Shown here piece after piece: positions 34,852 to 44,586 of a DNA stretch of 45,864 bases; the first letter of the stretch is position 1; the number at the start of each line of letters is the position of its first letter. Made by a program: the position numbers and the translations under genes. This DNA is from Acinetobacter sp. ANC 4862 (GTDB lineage Bacteria; Pseudomonadota; Gammaproteobacteria; Pseudomonadales; Moraxellaceae): NCBI RefSeq assembly GCF_004336635.1, contig NZ_SJXH01000027.1:1-45864 (forward strand), given 5' to 3'. The notes under the pieces were generated by a model, which was not told where the DNA came from, searched no databases, and was given only the letters and a program-made list of their open reading frames with translations.

Positions 34852-36141
34852 TTAATTTAAAAATTTCTTTTCACCATATTTATATTCAATACCTATTTTT
34901 AATACATCACCATCTCGTTTGGCTTGCATCGCTTGCTGCATACCATTAAGCATTTGTTCAAGTTCTTGATCAGATAATGTTTTACTGCCTCGTTGCAAGT
35001 AATTACTCATCAGAGTTTTCATGATTTGTTTATCATATTCAATATTCGCCTGATACTCGACTAAACTGGGTGCTATTTTAACCAAGCTAGCAAATGAAGA
35101 TGATGACTGGGCATTACCTTGCCACTCCAGCTTGCTTTAGCATACCCTTCACCCAACTTAATCTGATTATTTTGCGATTCAAAAGTAAAACCTTCATTTA
35201 CAATGGATAAAAGGTGATCAGCCAATTCCTAAGGTAACTCTTCTTTAGCTACACACACTGCACTATTTTTTTCCAATAAATTAAAGAAAGCTTGTACTTT
35301 TTGCTTATTCAGGGCTTTCAGATTGAAATTCATTTGCAACTTTTGAAAAGTCGGTATTTTATGCATGACCACTTCTTTAATATTCAGTTGAGTATCAAAA
35401 TTTACCGTGTGTTTATCAATACCTGTATTCATCACCAAAGCAAAATCTTTAAATTCACCACTACCAAATTGCTGTATATTTCGATCGGTACGTTTAATCG
35501 AAGCAATATTCAATCAGGTTTTCCCTGCATCAAAGCTAGAATTTAAACCTTGAGTGGTTTCAAACTCTACTTCTCGCATCTGTACATGACCCAATTTATC
35601 GCTAACGGTCATATTTGGTATTTGAAGTTTTGCATTGAGTATTTCTAATTGATTGTCTTTGGATTTTGCATCCATTTTAAAAATCATTGAATCAATTCGG
35701 GTTTGTATATCCGCATCGTTTTTTTCAAAAACTGGTGTCGTCAATGAGGAATGTACCACACCTAACCAGTCAATCTTGGTCTGGGCAGTTAAAGGCTGTT
35801 TGAGTATTTTTTGAAAAACTTCATTGCCTTGCTGTAAATTAATTTTCGATTCAATATGATAACCATTCCAACTACGTTTAATTTCATCCGTGCCTGTTAG
35901 CATCAAAACATCTTTAGGTTTACATGGATCAAATGACAATTGAGCTGCCCAGTCTGCAGAACCCTGCATTGCGCCCATATTAAAATTTTTATATTGAATT
36001 GAAACTAAATTGGTTTTTTGATTCTGCTGATAATACGAATTTAAACTTTTATCCGCATACAAATTTCCCCCCTATAGCAGCCGTTGCCAATACAACCAAA
36101 CCACCCAACCCCCACATTATTTTTGATATTACATGTCTCAT
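34852..36141 (-). pseudogene. Decayed DUF945 (YdgA-like) gene
   Basis: The minus strand from an ATG at 36141 to 34852 holds about 430 codons of one protein in broken frames. The start MRHVISKIMWGLGGLVVLAT is an N-terminal membrane anchor. It runs into GGKF and then loses frame at a run of six G (36067-36072); dropping one G restores GNLYADKSLNSYYQQ. TGA at 35514-35516 and TAG at 35229-35231 interrupt it in frame. A further frame change near 35125 leads into AQSSSSFASLVKIAPSLVEY and the C-terminus. The body (for example WAAQLSFDPCKPKDVLMLTG) looks like the periplasmic DUF945 family, of unknown function. Two stops and two frame changes mean no full product. Confidence 0.75.
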
Positions 36142-36254
36142 TTTTTGCTTATTTTACAAACAAGTATAAGTTAAAAAATGAAAATTAATATAATTTTTTC
36201 AAATAACGCTCCACTCCCAATCACATTGCATGATTGGGGCATCCTGAATACCAA

Positions 36255-37424
36255 TTAAATACGTCCCACTTCAAAATAACTGATTTTATTACGATCAAAG
36301 CTGGTATAGGGATTGCCTTTAAAGCTATGGAAATAATGCTTGGCTTGAATCACATGAGAGGTGGTATTGCCCATCCAATGAATACGTGGGTCATTATTTG
36401 CCAAGGTAATACAAAAGGCTTGTTTATGACGCAATTTAGTCTGTTGCTTAGCATGGAAAATCAGACTGGCGAAAACCTCTTGTTGCTCAGGATGGCATAA
36501 AGCACTATGAATCATCAAATATTCAAAGGCATCATTTTTTTTCGGTAATGACAAGACACCTCGAATGCCAGCATAGACATTATAAAAAGGCTTAATGACT
36601 TTTAAGGGCAAAGAGTAATCGACAACACGGGTTTGTTTAAAAGCTTTTTGATTCCACAAACCATACAGACCGACAATTTGATTATTTTGGTCATATATGA
36701 GATAAAAATCATTGATATTCATGCCCAACCAAAAGGGATGATTCGATTCCACCAAACCTGAAAAATCATAATTCGGTAAAAAATTATAATACTGTTTCAT
36801 CGTCAAGATAAATGCATTGGCTTCATTTATATGGCTCGCATTCATTTTCTGAAAATGATATTGCTTAAATTGTGCTGGTTTCTGCGCTTGTGACACCGTA
36901 AAGGTACAAATATCATCATAATGAAACGGTTCGGGAAAACCTTTACGCTCATTGTGTAAAATATTACATGCGACGGTATTATCTTCTAAAACCACACTTT
37001 CAAAAATAGTATTCAGTGGAATTTCGTCATAGACATAGTCCATCAGTAGACGCAGCACTTTATTGCCGCGGTGCTTAGGATGCATGCGCAAATCCGCAAC
37101 ATAACGCAATAAGTCTGCTTGACCATTGATAAAACAATAGCGCCAACCGAGATTCATCATACCAACCACTTGTGCCGGATTTTCCTCAGGTACAACCAAC
37201 TTGATATCTGGACAATTATACTGTGCATGACTGGCACTGAGATAACTTGGATAACGCTCGAAAGCCCAGGTCATACAGTTGCTTGGCATGGTTTCCGCAA
37301 TCAATTGCACCAGTTGCTCATCATCTGCCTCTGTAGCGGAGCGCACCAAAAAATTCGGTTCATTTTTCGAGCGATAAATTTGGTTATCATTATCTTTTTG
37401 TGCATACAATACGTTTAAACTCAT
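36255..37424 (-). CDS. GNAT-type acetyltransferase of the GH3 cassette (389 aa)
   Basis: 389-aa cytoplasmic protein. Residues 25-180 form a GNAT domain: NFLVRSATEADDEQLVQLIA at its start and YVADLRMHPKHRGNKVLRLLMDY as the acetyl-CoA-binding motif A, with the R-G-N-K loop. A second region (about 195-389) contains MNASHINEANAFILTMKQYYN and DFYLIYDQNNQIVGLYGLWNQ, which suggests a second, degenerate GNAT fold. It is the last gene of a three-gene minus-strand cassette, 20 bp after the GH3-like gene. No substrate can be assigned; an acyl transfer linked to the GH3 reaction is an inference from the context. Confidence 0.85.
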   Translation of the reverse strand: MSLNVLYAQKDNDNQIYRSKNEPNFLVRSATEADDEQLVQLIAETMPSNCMTWAFERYPSYLSASHAQYNCPDIKLVVPEENPAQVVGMMNLGWRYCFINGQADLLRYVADLRMHPKHRGNKVLRLLMDYVYDEIPLNTIFESVVLEDNTVACNILHNERKGFPEPFHYDDICTFTVSQAQKPAQFKQYHFQKMNASHINEANAFILTMKQYYNFLPNYDFSGLVESNHPFWLGMNINDFYLIYDQNNQIVGLYGLWNQKAFKQTRVVDYSLPLKVIKPFYNVYAGIRGVLSLPKKNDAFEYLMIHSALCHPEQQEVFASLIFHAKQQTKLRHKQAFCITLANNDPRIHWMGNTTSHVIQAKHYFHSFKGNPYTSFDRNKISYFEVGRI

Positions 37425-37444
37425 ATAGTTTTACTCAAATATAC

Positions 37445-38989
37445 TTAAATTATTTTTGTTTTCATTTTTTTCAAAGGTTCAGGTTTAATATTCCCTTCGA
37501 TCATTCCATTATGCATTGCTAAGGTTTTATAGTAATGCCAAGCATCATCTACATGTTTGACCTCAGGTTCATCTAACTGACCTAAATTTCGTGCCAATTC
37601 ATAATGAAAATTTTCTTTTAACAATTCATCTAATTCTGCTACTGAAGGTTGCTTGGCTAAATTACCTTCACTTAATAAAACATAGTGAGGCTTTTTAATC
37701 TCACAAAACTCGATTCCCAATAAACTAACTGGAACATAATCCTCTTGCTGAAATGTCGTTAATATTTTCTGAGCAGCCATTTGATCAATTTTTTCACCCA
37801 CCAAATCGACCGTCATTTTTCGTCCTAAAAACAAAAAGCATGGAACTTTCTCATAAAAACCGGTCACTTCAAGTTCATCATTAATCACATATCTGATCAG
37901 TCCAGAACCCGTAGTAATAACAGGACTCACAATATCACCCTGTTTAAGCCCCCATGAAGGTACGGTTTGACCACTTTCCACATTCAAAAATTCATAAAAA
38001 TGTGACTGATAGCTAAGTGGATAACAATTATTAAAAGGAATTGTGACTACGCCTTCTGTTGCCCATAAGCCCTTCCCCTCAAAAGCAACATTCGCTACAC
38101 GATCTTGTAAATGTTTGGCCCAACGTTCAGCACTTGCTGTATCCCAACTGGAAATTAAGGTCAATTTAGACCAAAGATTTTTCCAAGCAGTTGGGTCTTT
38201 TAAATCAAGGCGTTGTAATTTATAACTTTGCTCTGAGGATTGTGGTGCTTTTAAATAATCCAGACTGCGGCGCTTCCACTGCCCCGTTCTCAGCACTTTC
38301 ACAATTTCATTTTGACTCTGTTCAATCACGTCCAATAATTGCAGTGCAAAAGTCGGACTCCACACTGAAATCATGCCTAGATTTTTATCTGCAACCAAAA
38401 ACACGGCGGTCGCAAACATCGCATCTTCTGCTGAAGCTGCTAAAGCAATTTCAGCCGGCACAGATTGAGTAATTTTACTTAAAACACGTTTTGAAACATT
38501 GAGTAATGCACTGTCATCATTGAGATTACTGTTTTCTAAAAGTTTACGTTGGCTTTCTGGTAACCATGACACCGACCAATAATGGGTTGAATTTTTTAAT
38601 TGTGGATATTCACGATATAAATTAGTGAGCCATAAACCAATGGCTTCGTCTAATTCATTTAAAAAACTTTGCGTATAGGGAATAAATTTCAGCGCTTCGC
38701 TTGAACCACTGGTGGGTTGAAAGCGAACAATTTTTCCCGACCCCAAACAGTTTTTGTCACTTTGGCGAGACTGTTCAATTTTTTCTTTCCAATGGCTATA
38801 ATGGGTGAGTGGATATTTCTCTACAAACTGTTCATAACTCAGACTTTGCGAAGTATGCTGCTTTAAGAACTGATCCAACTTTTGACGTTGTACCGTTTCT
38901 AAATCATTCGCTTGCTGCCGATAACGCTGAAATGCTTTTCGGCAGGCGAATTCAAGTATTTGATGTGAAGCTGACAGCAGCAATCCCAT
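37445..38989 (-). CDS. GH3-family acyl-acid amido synthetase-like protein
   Basis: 514-aa member of the GH3 family of the adenylating superfamily. In plants GH3 enzymes activate a carboxylic acid with ATP and join it to an amino acid. The ATP loop FQPTSGSSEALKFIPYT is near 90-106. Motif 2 is LWATEGVVTIPF, and GLIRYVINDELEVTGFYEK plus FLFLGRKMTVDLVGEKI provide motif 3, where the Asp of the usual GD is present as ND. The C-terminal lid contains ARNLGQLDEPEVKHV, like the bacterial family. All required landmarks are present, so it is probably active. It starts 2 bp after the upstream acetyltransferase gene and ends 20 bp before the downstream one. Substrates are unknown. Confidence 0.88.
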   Translation of the reverse strand: MGLLLSASHQILEFACRKAFQRYRQQANDLETVQRQKLDQFLKQHTSQSLSYEQFVEKYPLTHYSHWKEKIEQSRQSDKNCLGSGKIVRFQPTSGSSEALKFIPYTQSFLNELDEAIGLWLTNLYREYPQLKNSTHYWSVSWLPESQRKLLENSNLNDDSALLNVSKRVLSKITQSVPAEIALAASAEDAMFATAVFLVADKNLGMISVWSPTFALQLLDVIEQSQNEIVKVLRTGQWKRRSLDYLKAPQSSEQSYKLQRLDLKDPTAWKNLWSKLTLISSWDTASAERWAKHLQDRVANVAFEGKGLWATEGVVTIPFNNCYPLSYQSHFYEFLNVESGQTVPSWGLKQGDIVSPVITTGSGLIRYVINDELEVTGFYEKVPCFLFLGRKMTVDLVGEKIDQMAAQKILTTFQQEDYVPVSLLGIEFCEIKKPHYVLLSEGNLAKQPSVAELDELLKENFHYELARNLGQLDEPEVKHVDDAWHYYKTLAMHNGMIEGNIKPEPLKKMKTKII

Positions 38990-38991
38990 AG

Positions 38992-39819
38992 TTACGCCAC
39001 CTTAGAATCTGAATCCAAAGCAATATGTAATGGACGCTTTTGTGGTATTTGGCTTTCCACTTTACCCACACTTATATTTTTGCTCATGAAGCGGCTAATA
39101 AAGCGATATAAATCGCTCCAACGCAGTTCACCGATACAGGGTAATTCTGTCCCTTCCACCCATGTTGGGTTTTTCTCTTCAAAGAATGCGATTTTGGTGT
39201 TTTTCTCGCGTAATTCTTTGGTAATGGGTGCAACGTCTGCTTTTAAAGGTTGATAATCTTCACCGAAATTCAGTAGACCTGAGGATTTATCATAATATTC
39301 GGCAAAATATTGTCGGCAATAGGAATCGACATAATCTTGTAAATGCGAATTTTTTTCACCGTAGTGCGGATAATAACTATAATAATTATTTGCCAGCAAC
39401 AAATAGGTTTTAAAGCCTTTAGAAATCAATATCCAGTAGATTGGCGTCAGTGGATAACGCATTTTAAAGCTAACAATATAACGGTACATGGCACGCGTTA
39501 AAGCCCGATTTCCCCAATAAGCTTGCTCAATAATCGTGTCACCACTAAAAAAGGCATGGCGAGCTTTACCGTTGACCACGAAGTCACGTTCCATCACCGT
39601 AGAGAAGCCGACGATTTGTTTGTTTTTAGGTTCGATAATAAAGAAAACACCGGTTTTTTCTAAAAAATCACGTTCAAAAATTTCATAACGGGTATTGGCA
39701 TAATATTTTTGGTAAATATCATACATACGCTTGATTTCTTGTATTGTCACATTACCGGTATGTTTATACTGACTATACGGCTCCTTTTTCAATTGCCGTA
39801 AAAGCTTAAATTCCAACAT
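38992..39819 (-). CDS. GNAT-like acyltransferase of the GH3 cassette (275 aa)
   Basis: 275-aa protein with a GNAT-like core at about 45-140: FFIIEPKNKQIVGFSTVMER, RHAFFSGDTIIEQAYWGNRAL, then a helix TRAMYRYIVSFKMRYP. The acetyl-CoA loop (QAYWGNRAL) is looser than in typical GNATs. The C-terminal 120 residues are charged and do not match a family I know. The ATG at 39819 is preceded by AAGGGA at about 9 bp; a GTG at 39837 is an alternative. The next gene starts only 2 bp after its stop, so the two are surely co-translated. It is the first gene of the cassette, about 170 bp from the end of clpB's terminator. Confidence 0.8.
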   Translation of the reverse strand: MLEFKLLRQLKKEPYSQYKHTGNVTIQEIKRMYDIYQKYYANTRYEIFERDFLEKTGVFFIIEPKNKQIVGFSTVMERDFVVNGKARHAFFSGDTIIEQAYWGNRALTRAMYRYIVSFKMRYPLTPIYWILISKGFKTYLLLANNYYSYYPHYGEKNSHLQDYVDSYCRQYFAEYYDKSSGLLNFGEDYQPLKADVAPITKELREKNTKIAFFEEKNPTWVEGTELPCIGELRWSDLYRFISRFMSKNISVGKVESQIPQKRPLHIALDSDSKVA

Positions 39820-39987
39820 AGTTTTTATCCCTTCCACTTGCTATCCAGCAAGCACTTTTTTTGTTTTTTATAAAGCCATGATCTACACATCCAAGTTGTA
39901 GATTCAAATGCAATAGTAGAACTATGAATTGATAAATTGCAATTAGCTTTACGTATCTAAACAATAAATACGACAAACGTAAAAATT

Positions 39988-40016
39988 AAAAACCCAGCCG
40001 AGGCTGGGTTTTTTTA
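39988..40016 (-). terminator. Terminator after clpB
   Basis: AAAAACCCAGCC (39988-39999) and GGCTGGGTTTTT (40002-40013) form a strong stem with T runs on both sides, about 22 bp after the clpB stop. Confidence 0.92.
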
Positions 40017-40037
40017 TCTTTTGGTTTATGCAAGTGA

Positions 40038-42620
40038 TTAACTTAATTTCATTTTTTCAAACTCAAGATGACCATTTTCAGCTTTAATCAAAATTGTGTC
40101 ACCGGCTAGAAAATCCCCGCTCAAGATTTTTTGAGCCAATGTATTTTCAACCTGCTGTTGAATTGCACGTTTCAATGGTCGCGCACCGTACACAGGGTCA
40201 AAACCAGCATCAATCAATTGATCAAAGGCACTATCATCCACAGAAAGGCGCATGTCTTTTTCACTTAAACGTGCACGCAAGCGATTCAACTGAATATCTG
40301 CAATGCCACGAATTTGTGCTTTTTTCAGTGAATGGAACACCACCAGCTCATCAATACGGTTAATGAATTCTGGACGGAAGTGTTGAGAAACAGCACTCAT
40401 TACCACTGTACGAACTTCATCATCGGTTGCATTGTCACCTAATTCGCGTACATCCTGCGAACCTAGATTAGAGGTTAAGACGATGACTGTATTTTTAAAA
40501 TCGACCACACGCCCTTGAGAGTCGGTTAAACGTCCATCATCAAGAACTTGCAGCAAGATGTTAAACACATCTGGATGCGCTTTTTCTACCTCATCAAACA
40601 ACACTACACTATAAGGTTTACGACGCACCGCTTCGGTTAATACACCACCTTCTTCATAACCCACATATCCTGGAGGTGCACCAACCAAACGACTCACCGA
40701 ATGTTTCTCCATGAATTCACTCATGTCGATACGAACCATGGCATCGTCACTGTCAAACAAGAAGTTTGCCAAGGCTTTAGTCAATTCGGTTTTACCTACA
40801 CCTGTTGGACCAAGGAACAAGAATGAACCACTTGGACGATTCGGATCAGATAAGCCTGCGCGTGAACGACGTACCGCATTGGATACGGCAACTACCGCTT
40901 CATCTTGTCCAACTACACGATTATGTAAGAAATCTTCCATTTGAAGCAGTTTTTCACGTTCGCCTTGCAGCATTTTCGCCACTGGAATACCCGTTGCAGC
41001 ACTAACCACTTCCGCAATTTCATTCTCAGTCACTTTGGTACGAATGAGTTTTGGCTCTTCATTACTTTCTTCAGCAACTTCTTCTGTTTCCAGACGTTTT
41101 TGCAACTCGGGAATCACGCCATATTGCAAACGGCTCGCTTCTGCCAAGTCCCCTTCACGTTGTGCTTTTTCAAAAGCAGTACGCGCTTTATCCAATTCCA
41201 CTTGTGCTTGACTTGTACCTTCAACCAATCTTTTCTCAGCGATCCACTGTTCTTCCAAATCACTATATTCACGCTGAACTTCTTCGATTTGTTTTTCCAA
41301 GTGTGACACTTCAGCTTTACTGACTGAATCCTCATCCTGTTTCACCGCTTCCAGTTGCATTTTTAACTGGATTAAACGACGATCCAAACGGTCGAGTGGC
41401 TCAGGTTTCGAGTCAATTTCCATTTTGATTCGCGAAGCTGCTTCATCAATCAAATCAATGGCTTTATCGGGCAATTGACGGTCTGTAATATAACGATGCG
41501 ACATTTTTGCAGCCGCAATAATGGCTGAATCTAGAATCTGTACGCCATGATGGGTTGCGTACTTTTCTTTCAAACCACGTAAAATTGCAATGGTATCTTC
41601 AACACTCGGTTCATCGACCAATACTTTCTGGAAACGACGTTCCAGCGCGGCATCTTTTTCAATGAATTGACGATATTCATCTAGCGTTGTTGCACCTACG
41701 CAATGCAGTTCACCACGTGCCAATGCAGGTTTCAGCATATTGCCTGCATCCATCGCACCTTCACCCTTACCGGCACCGACCAGGGTATGTAACTCGTCAA
41801 TAAAGAGAATGATTTCGCCTTCATATTTAGCCAGATCTTTCAGGACGGCTTTCAATCGCTCTTCAAACTCGCCACGATATTTTGCACCTGCAAGTAATGA
41901 GCCCAAATCTAAAGATAAAACGCGTTTACCTTTTAAGCCTTCTGGCACTTCTCCATTGACAATTCGTTGTGCCAAACCTTCTACAATTGCAGTTTTACCA
42001 ACACCTGGCTCACCAATCAGTACCGGATTATTTTTGGTACGACGTGACAGAACCTGAATGGTACGACGAATTTCTTCATCTCGCCCAATCACGGGATCCA
42101 ATTTACCTGACATGGCACGTTCAGTTAAATCAATGGTGTATTTATTGAGCGAATCACGTTGATCTTCGTGGGTATTACTCATGACTTTTTCACCACCTCG
42201 AATATTTTCAATTGCTTTGCGTAAGCCTGCAGATGTCACGCCTACATTATTCAGTAAAGTTTTGGTTGCACCGGTTTCAGCTAAAGCGAGCAATACCCAA
42301 TCAGTCGATAAGAATTCATCCCCGGCTTTTTGTGCATAGCTGTCTGCCAAATTTAAAGCACGTACCGCTTCAGGATTGAGATTGATATCTCCAGTGGGAT
42401 TGGCAATAGTCGCTGCATCATTCAATGCTTGTTGTAGCTTAGTCTGAAGATCTCGTAGATTTGCCCCGGCTTGTTGTAACAAGCTGATATTGGCGGGCTC
42501 CTGCAAGAGCACCGATAAAATGTGAATACCTTCGATGGAGGTATTGTCTTTACCCATTGCTAGAGATTGAGCATCTGATAAAGCTTGCTGCAAGCGATTT
42601 GTAAATTTTTCAAAACGCAT
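40038..42620 (-). CDS. clpB: ATP-dependent disaggregase ClpB
   Basis: 860-aa hexameric Hsp100 chaperone that threads aggregated proteins and works with DnaK. The N-terminal domain (about 1-145) is followed by the first AAA domain with Walker A GEPGVGKT. The coiled-coil middle domain (about 405-525, rich in E, K and R) is intact, which marks ClpB rather than ClpA. The second AAA domain has GPTGVGKT and [24 protein letters not shown] chose the ATG at 42620 because the protein then begins [14 protein letters not shown] and GAGGAAAA lies before it. A sigma-32-like promoter lies 38 bp upstream. Confidence 0.98.
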   Translation of the reverse strand: MRFEKFTNRLQQALSDAQSLAMGKDNTSIEGIHILSVLLQEPANISLLQQAGANLRDLQTKLQQALNDAATIANPTGDINLNPEAVRALNLADSYAQKAGDEFLSTDWVLLALAETGATKTLLNNVGVTSAGLRKAIENIRGGEKVMSNTHEDQRDSLNKYTIDLTERAMSGKLDPVIGRDEEIRRTIQVLSRRTKNNPVLIGEPGVGKTAIVEGLAQRIVNGEVPEGLKGKRVLSLDLGSLLAGAKYRGEFEERLKAVLKDLAKYEGEIILFIDELHTLVGAGKGEGAMDAGNMLKPALARGELHCVGATTLDEYRQFIEKDAALERRFQKVLVDEPSVEDTIAILRGLKEKYATHHGVQILDSAIIAAAKMSHRYITDRQLPDKAIDLIDEAASRIKMEIDSKPEPLDRLDRRLIQLKMQLEAVKQDEDSVSKAEVSHLEKQIEEVQREYSDLEEQWIAEKRLVEGTSQAQVELDKARTAFEKAQREGDLAEASRLQYGVIPELQKRLETEEVAEESNEEPKLIRTKVTENEIAEVVSAATGIPVAKMLQGEREKLLQMEDFLHNRVVGQDEAVVAVSNAVRRSRAGLSDPNRPSGSFLFLGPTGVGKTELTKALANFLFDSDDAMVRIDMSEFMEKHSVSRLVGAPPGYVGYEEGGVLTEAVRRKPYSVVLFDEVEKAHPDVFNILLQVLDDGRLTDSQGRVVDFKNTVIVLTSNLGSQDVRELGDNATDDEVRTVVMSAVSQHFRPEFINRIDELVVFHSLKKAQIRGIADIQLNRLRARLSEKDMRLSVDDSAFDQLIDAGFDPVYGARPLKRAIQQQVENTLAQKILSGDFLAGDTILIKAENGHLEFEKMKLS

Positions 42621-43079
42621 TCTTATTTTCCTCACAACAAATTTTGTACTTGGGTAATAGATGGGAATGCTTTGATATTTTTCAATATAATTTCTTAAAA
42701 AATATTTTAATTTTCAAAGACTAAAGAAACAAAAACAACACATAAAGCTTAATTATAATATGGGTATGTCTTTCTCTTTTTTCAAGCTAAATTTAGTATC
42801 TTCTGTATTAAATTCTATTCAAAATATATTTCATCACGATGTTTGGTTAAATAATGGACTACTCAGCCTATGTAGCTGTGAAATTTTAAAACCATATATT
42901 TGCTTTTAGTTTATATACGAATTTAATTTGATTGATTCAAACTTTGATTCAGTAAAAGATTAGAGATTTAATTTTGATCAAATAAGAAGTGAAATAATGA
43001 AATCAGTTTTTAAAATTGTGCATTAGGATTGCACTGACTATATTTTATAGAATAATTTTAAGTTTTATTGTTTATAAAA
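42621..43079. other. AT-rich intergenic region upstream of clpB
   Basis: About 460 bp, very rich in A and T. The part next to clpB holds its promoter. From about 42700 to 43070 I see no gene with a ribosome site. A 49-codon open frame from an ATG near 42761 has no Shine-Dalgarno sequence and random-looking content. The right end runs into the terminator of the OsmC-like gene. Confidence 0.5.
42658..42685 (-). promoter_or_regulatory. Sigma-32-type (heat-shock) promoter for clpB
   Basis: On the minus strand TTGAAA (42680-42685), 13 bp, then TCCCATCTA (42658-42666). This matches the sigma-32 pattern TTGAAA-N11-14-CCCCATTTA with two mismatches in the -10 element. It is 38 bp before the clpB ATG, at the right distance for a short leader. 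The sigma-32 gene itself is in this window at 18383. Confidence 0.75.
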
Positions 43080-43115
43080 AATGGCAATTCACCTGGAATT
43101 GCCATTAATTTTTTT
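43080..43115 (-). terminator. Terminator after the OsmC-like gene
   Basis: AATGGCAATTC (43080-43090) pairs with GAATTGCCATT (43096-43106) around ACCTG. On the minus strand it is followed by a run of T, about 12 bp after the stop. Confidence 0.9.
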
Positions 43116-43117
43116 TA

Positions 43118-43540
43118 TTACGCAGCTTCAATAATTTCAAAATCGTGGGTAATTTCAACACCACCATCAGATAACATTTTGCTTGCTGAACAGTATTTTT
43201 CAGCAGAAAGTTCAACTGCTTTAGCCACCTGTTTTTCTTTCACAGCTTTACCGGTCACGACAAAGTGTAAATGAATTTTGGTAAACACCGCAGGAATTGT
43301 ATCAGCACGATCCGCCTTTAACTGACATGTTACCCCTGTCACATCTTGGCGTGATTTCTTTAAAATAGTCACAATATCAAAGGAAGCACACCCACCAAGT
43401 CCCATTAATATCAGCTCCATGGGACGTGGGCCACGGTTTTCACCACCATATGCCTCAGCACCATCCATGACAATGTGATGACCACTTTCTGATTTTGCTT
43501 CAAAAGCAACATTCTCTAGCCAATGTACGCTTGTTTGCAT
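43118..43540 (-). CDS. OsmC-family protein, YhfA-like
   Basis: 140-aa protein of the OsmC/Ohr fold. GENRGPRPMELILMGLGGCASFDIVTILKK contains the family turn and the first conserved Cys; a second, typical of peroxidase members, is in VTCQLKAD. KYCSASKMLSDGGVEI closes the fold. The YhfA type also carries this layout and is of uncertain function; E. coli yhfA is the divergent neighbour of crp, and the same arrangement is found here. That conserved pairing supports the assignment more than sequence alone. The start at 43540 is preceded by AGGTAG at 6 bp. Confidence 0.92.
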   Translation of the reverse strand: MQTSVHWLENVAFEAKSESGHHIVMDGAEAYGGENRGPRPMELILMGLGGCASFDIVTILKKSRQDVTGVTCQLKADRADTIPAVFTKIHLHFVVTGKAVKEKQVAKAVELSAEKYCSASKMLSDGGVEITHDFEIIEAA

Positions 43541-43686
43541 TGCAACTACCTGAAAAAAGCTATAAATTTACGAAGTACCTGTACACTAACATAAATTGAG
43601 TTGATAAGGAATTTCATCTCTTCTATGTGACAAGTTCATTTTAGGTCTGTGCGATCTATTACTTATCCATATTCGGAACCGTTAGC

Positions 43687-44394
43687 ATGACTGCAAGCTT
43701 TTCACAACTTAGTACCGACGCACTTTCTCCTGGTCAATTACCAGAGTCAGTCAAAGCATTATTAAAACGTGCATATATTAATCGCTATCCAAAACGTACT
43801 GCAATTATCGACGCAGGCACTGAATCAAAATCACTTTATTTAATTTTAAAAGGTTCAGTATCCATTATTTTACGTGAAGATGATGAACGTGAAATTGTGG
43901 TTGCGTATTTGAATGCAGGAGACTTTTTTGGGGAAATGGGTCTCTTTGAAGCAAATCCACAACGTACTGCGGAAGTCCGTACACGTGACGTCTGTGAAAT
44001 TGCTGAAATTACCTATGATAACTTCCACGAGTTAAGTAAGCAGTATCCAGATCTTAGCTATGCTGTATTTGCTCAACTTGTTCGTCGCTTAAAAAATACA
44101 ACACGTAAAGTGACTGACCTGGCATTTATTGATGTCTCTGGTCGTATTGCGCGTTGCTTAATCGACCTTTCTTCTCAACCAGAAGCAATGATTTTACCAA
44201 ATGGCCGACAAATCCGTATTACGCGTCAAGAAATTGGCCGTATCGTCGGTTGTTCTCGTGAAATGGTGGGTCGCGTTTTAAAAACGCTTGAAGAACAAGG
44301 CATGATCGAAACGGATGGTAAAGCCATTCTTATTTTTGATGTGTCAACTGAAGATGCAAATGTAGCTGTAGATGAGCTTGCAGACGAAGAATAA
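43687..44394 (+). CDS. crp: cAMP receptor protein Crp/Vfr
   Basis: 235-aa transcription factor of the Crp family. The cyclic-nucleotide domain contains AGDFFGEMGLFEANPQRTAEVR, where the Gly-Glu and the Arg that bind cAMP are present and the following Ser is Thr. The dimer helix has TTRKVTDLAFIDVSGRI. The helix-turn-helix is ITRQEIGRIVGCSREMVGRVLKTL, containing the R-x-x-x-x-R pattern that contacts TGTGA sites. A short acidic tail (STEDANVAVDELADEE) extends past the E. coli protein. Length and divergence from the YhfA-like gene match crp in other gammaproteobacteria. It ends at a strong terminator. Confidence 0.95.
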   Translation: MTASFSQLSTDALSPGQLPESVKALLKRAYINRYPKRTAIIDAGTESKSLYLILKGSVSIILREDDEREIVVAYLNAGDFFGEMGLFEANPQRTAEVRTRDVCEIAEITYDNFHELSKQYPDLSYAVFAQLVRRLKNTTRKVTDLAFIDVSGRIARCLIDLSSQPEAMILPNGRQIRITRQEIGRIVGCSREMVGRVLKTLEEQGMIETDGKAILIFDVSTEDANVAVDELADEE

Positions 44395-44416
44395 GTTTTT
44401 ATTCTTTAGTGCGCAT

Positions 44417-44449
44417 AAAAAAAAGCAAATCCTAGGGTTTGCTTTTTTT
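44417..44449 (+). terminator. Terminator after crp
   Basis: AAAAAAGCAAATCC and GGGTTTGCTTTTTT form a stem with one T-G pair around TA, ending in a run of T, about 20 bp after the crp stop. Confidence 0.9.
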
Positions 44450-44586
44450 ATGCATCATTTTTTATTCACATCCTTTTGTAAATTTTATGACAACTTTAAA
44501 ACTATTCATGCTTTAACTCTGATCAAAAAATCAGGTAGCCTTAAGTCATTTAAAATTTCATGATAAAAATTCAAGGATCAAGCACT

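Noticed and set aside
40094..42057. Plus-strand open frames across clpB
   Set aside because: They are shadows of the clpB reading frame, with no ribosome sites and unnatural composition.
42761..42910. 49-codon open frame in the AT-rich region before clpB
   Set aside because: No ribosome site, random-looking composition, and no homology that I recognise.
43560..43686. Possible Crp site (TGTGA followed by six bases and CATTT) upstream of crp
   Set aside because: Only one half-site matches TGTGA-N6-TCACA. One five-base match in AT-rich DNA is expected by chance.
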